Made by a program: the position numbers and the translations under genes. Below are positions 7,225-8,589 of a stretch of DNA of 8,589 nt, piece after piece. This DNA is from Flavobacteriales bacterium UBA6969 (GTDB lineage Bacteria > Bacteroidota > Bacteroidia > Flavobacteriales_D > Sanyastnellaceae): NCBI GenBank assembly GCA_002448555.1, contig DJYV01000037.1, positions 1 through 8,589 of the forward strand, in the 5' to 3' direction. The notes under the pieces were generated by a model, which was not told the origin of the DNA, ran no database searches, and was given only the letters and a program-made list of their open reading frames with translations. How positions within the stretch are numbered: the first letter of the stretch is position 1; the number at the start of each line of letters is the position of its first letter.

Positions 7225-7848
7225 TTAGGAGGTATACGGTAAGCGCTGCTTCAGGCTCTGCACCAAGGTGGCTTCATCCGCGTGCTGCAGGTCTTCACCC
7301 ACCGCCAAGCCGCGAGCGATTGCCGTGACTTCCACATCGGAATTGGCCAATCTTCGAAACAAGTAAAACGCCGTGGTCTCGCCTTCCATGGTCGCCGGCA
7401 AGGCAAAAATGACCTCGGTACGCTGATCGGTGTCAGCGCCGTCAGGCTGCTCGAGTCTCTGAACGAGCGTATCGATGTTGAGGTCGTTGGGGCCGATGCC
7501 GTCCATGGGGCTGATCACGCCTCCCAAAACGTGGTATTTGCCGCGGTATTGCCCGGTCGATTCCAACGCCAGCAAATCCCGGATGTCTTCCACAACACAA
7601 ACCAATGCTTCGTTGCGCGCGGGATCAGCGCAAATGGAGCACACTTCAGCTTCCGTTAAGTTGTGGCATTGCCGGCACGCATGAATGCCCTTTTTCATCG
7701 TCTGGAAGGCTTCGGCAAAGGCGTCCACCTGTTCGTCCGAACGGTTCAACAGGTTCAGCACGAGGCGCAGCGCGGTTTTGCGGCCTACACCCGGCAGCGA
7801 TGCCATTTGGTCAACGGCCGCTTCGATCAACCGCGAAGGAAGTTCCAT
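7225..7848 (-). CDS. recR: Recombination mediator protein RecR
   Basis: A 207-residue protein of the usual RecR length (about 200). It has the N-terminal helix-hairpin-helix (LPGVGRKTALRL, 18-29), the four-cysteine zinc finger (C58, C61, C70, C73 in CRQC and CSIC), the Toprim domain with VVEDIRDLLALE (85-96), the RecR signature HVLGGVISPMDGIGP (106-120), ATMEGETTAFYL (152-163) and the C-terminal Walker-B-like region with ARGLAVGEDLQHADEATL (178-195). It acts with RecO (and RecF where present) to load RecA on gapped DNA. Here LAVGEDLQHAD stands for the more usual 'LPVGGDLEYAD', a normal-range variation. ATG 7848 matches the family N-terminus. First gene of the minus-strand unit, with a -7 box four bases before its start. 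Confidence 0.96.
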   Translation of the reverse strand: MELPSRLIEAAVDQMASLPGVGRKTALRLVLNLLNRSDEQVDAFAEAFQTMKKGIHACRQCHNLTEAEVCSICADPARNEALVCVVEDIRDLLALESTGQYRGKYHVLGGVISPMDGIGPNDLNIDTLVQRLEQPDGADTDQRTEVIFALPATMEGETTAFYLFRRLANSDVEVTAIARGLAVGEDLQHADEATLVQSLKQRLPYTS

Positions 7849-7852
7849 GGTG

Positions 7853-7860
7853 CAAATTTA
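7853..7860 (-). promoter_or_regulatory. Bacteroidetes-type -7 box for recR operon
   Basis: On the minus strand this reads TAAATTTG, a perfect match to the TAnnTTTG -7 element used by the primary sigma factor of Bacteroidetes. It is followed by four bases and then the recR ATG. Given the usual distance from this box to the start of transcription, the message would begin at or next to the ATG. I see no convincing -33 TTTG at the expected distance upstream, so the assignment rests on the -7 box and its position in the only gap upstream of five head-to-tail genes. Confidence 0.6.
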
Positions 7861-7872
7861 CAGGCGGTTGCT

Positions 7873-7880
7873 CATCTTTG
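7873..7880 (+). promoter_or_regulatory. Possible -7 box for the symporter gene
   Basis: CATCTTTG differs from TAnnTTTG only at the first base. It lies exactly four bases before the symporter ATG, mirroring the layout of the recR box on the other strand, and is separated from it by 12 bases. No clear -33 element is seen, so this is a weaker call than the recR box. Confidence 0.4.
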
Positions 7881-7884
7881 GGGC

Positions 7885-8589
7885 ATGACTCCAACGACGG
7901 TTGTCCTGATTTTCTGTGGATATGTTGCAGTGCTGCTGCTGGTCGCTCGACTGACAGGGCGCCAGGGAGGTCAAGACGGCGATGCACATTTTTTTGTCGC
8001 CGGCAAAAAGGCCCCTTGGTACGCGGTCGCTTTCGGCATGCTCGGGGCTTCGCTCAGCGGGGTCACGTTCATCAGCGTCCCAGGTTGGGTGGCCTCGCAA
8101 GGGTTCACCTACATGCAGATGGTACTGGGCTACCTCGTCGGATACGGTTTCATCATGGCGGTACTGATGCCCCTCTACTACCGCATGGGGCTGACGAGCA
8201 TATACGGCTACTTCGAAAGCCGCTTCGGCCCCAAAGCCTACCGCACGGGCGCGGCGTTCTTCATTTTGTCACGGACCATCGGGGCCGCTTTTCGGCTTTT
8301 TCTCGTGGCGCTTGTGCTGAAGCTGTTCATCCTCGAACCGCTGGGTTGGAGCGCTTCGGACGGAGTGGCGTTGGATTGGGGATATGCACTGGCAGTGTTG
8401 GTCATCTTGGGCGTGATTTGGGCGTACACCCGACAGGGCGGCCTGGGCACGATTGTTTGGACCGACACCCTCCAAACGGCTGCCATGCTCGTGGCCGTTG
8501 TGTACTCGGCTTATGCGATCACCACCGCTATGGATTGGTCCTGGGGGGATACCGTGCACCACATCCAATCGAGCCCCATGGGCCAGTGG
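7885..8589 (+). CDS. SSS-family sodium:solute symporter, N-terminal part (3' end outside window)
   Basis: An open frame from ATG 7885 runs without stop to the window end, giving 235 residues of a protein that usually has roughly 480-580 in this family. Hydrophobic segments are at about 4-21, 44-68, 75-98, 122-150, 164-181 and 195-214. Family features seen are FFVAGKKAPWYAVAFGMLGASLSGVTF (in two parts, 36-50 and 51-62), VPGWV (65-69), MQMVLGYLVGY (77-87), PLYYR...TSIYGYFESRFG (96-115), LSRTIGAAFRLFL (128-140) and TRQGGLGTIVWTDTLQT (182-198). It imports a solute with sodium across the inner membrane; the substrate cannot be told from this part. In Bacteroidetes a symporter of this type next to recR is a familiar arrangement. 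It is divergent from recR with only 36 bases between the start codons. Confidence 0.9.
   Translation, partial: MTPTTVVLIFCGYVAVLLLVARLTGRQGGQDGDAHFFVAGKKAPWYAVAFGMLGASLSGVTFISVPGWVASQGFTYMQMVLGYLVGYGFIMAVLMPLYYRMGLTSIYGYFESRFGPKAYRTGAAFFILSRTIGAAFRLFLVALVLKLFILEPLGWSASDGVALDWGYALAVLVILGVIWAYTRQGGLGTIVWTDTLQTAAMLVAVVYSAYAITTAMDWSWGDTVHHIQSSPMGQW

Noticed and set aside
7228..7232. AGGAGG-like string (TTAGGAGGT) on the plus strand just past recR
   Set aside because: It looks like a Shine-Dalgarno site only on the plus strand, where no plausible gene follows; on the coding strand it is the end of recR (ACCTCCTAA).
7216..7240. Possible stop-codon readthrough between recR and the GT2 gene, which are in the same frame and separated by TAA and three codons
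   Set aside because: Both proteins have normal family ends and starts and a usable GTG start; nothing specific favours readthrough over ordinary re-initiation.

Overview
The window is gene-dense bacterial chromosome with almost no non-coding DNA. It looks like a fairly GC-rich member of the Bacteroidetes, most likely a Flavobacteriales-type lineage. Three things point there: the FtsE sequence has the form I know from that phylum; a RecR gene sits back to back with an SSS-family sodium:solute symporter, close to a long GT2 glycosyltransferase; and a perfect Bacteroidetes-type -7 box (TAnnTTTG) lies just before recR. There are no Shine-Dalgarno-like sites at most starts, which also fits. I cannot name the genus.

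Left part, plus strand (1-1915): the end of a LolA-like or outer-membrane-associated protein overlaps the start of ftsE by four bases (ATGA). ftsE is followed 11 bases later by a small GT2 glycosyltransferase that probably starts at a GTG codon. The three look co-transcribed from a promoter outside the window.

Middle and right part, minus strand (7848 down to 1912): five genes run head to tail in the order recR, long GT2 glycosyltransferase fusion, lipoyl-dependent acyltransferase (E2), DEDDh exonuclease, GT4 glycosyltransferase. Spacings are 9 bases, a 14-base overlap, 3 bases and 8 bases. This is almost certainly one transcription unit, with its likely promoter in the 36-base gap upstream of recR. 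Functionally it is mixed: recombinational repair, surface glycan synthesis, central carbon or branched-chain metabolism, and a nuclease. The unit converges on the plus-strand GT2 gene so tightly that the two stop codons overlap around 1912-1915.

Right edge, plus strand (7885-8589): the first 235 residues of an SSS-family sodium:solute symporter, cut by the window end and divergent from recR.

I see no mobile element, CRISPR, tRNA, rRNA or recognised defence system. The most interesting item is the 654-residue GT2 protein. Behind its glycosyltransferase domain it carries what reads as a complete WbaP-like architecture (membrane helices, Rossmann-like domain, start and end of the sugar-phosphate transferase domain), but the catalytic core of that transferase appears to be missing. 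The second is the pair of mirrored -7-like boxes, each exactly four bases before a start codon, which suggests leaderless or nearly leaderless transcripts for both recR and the symporter.
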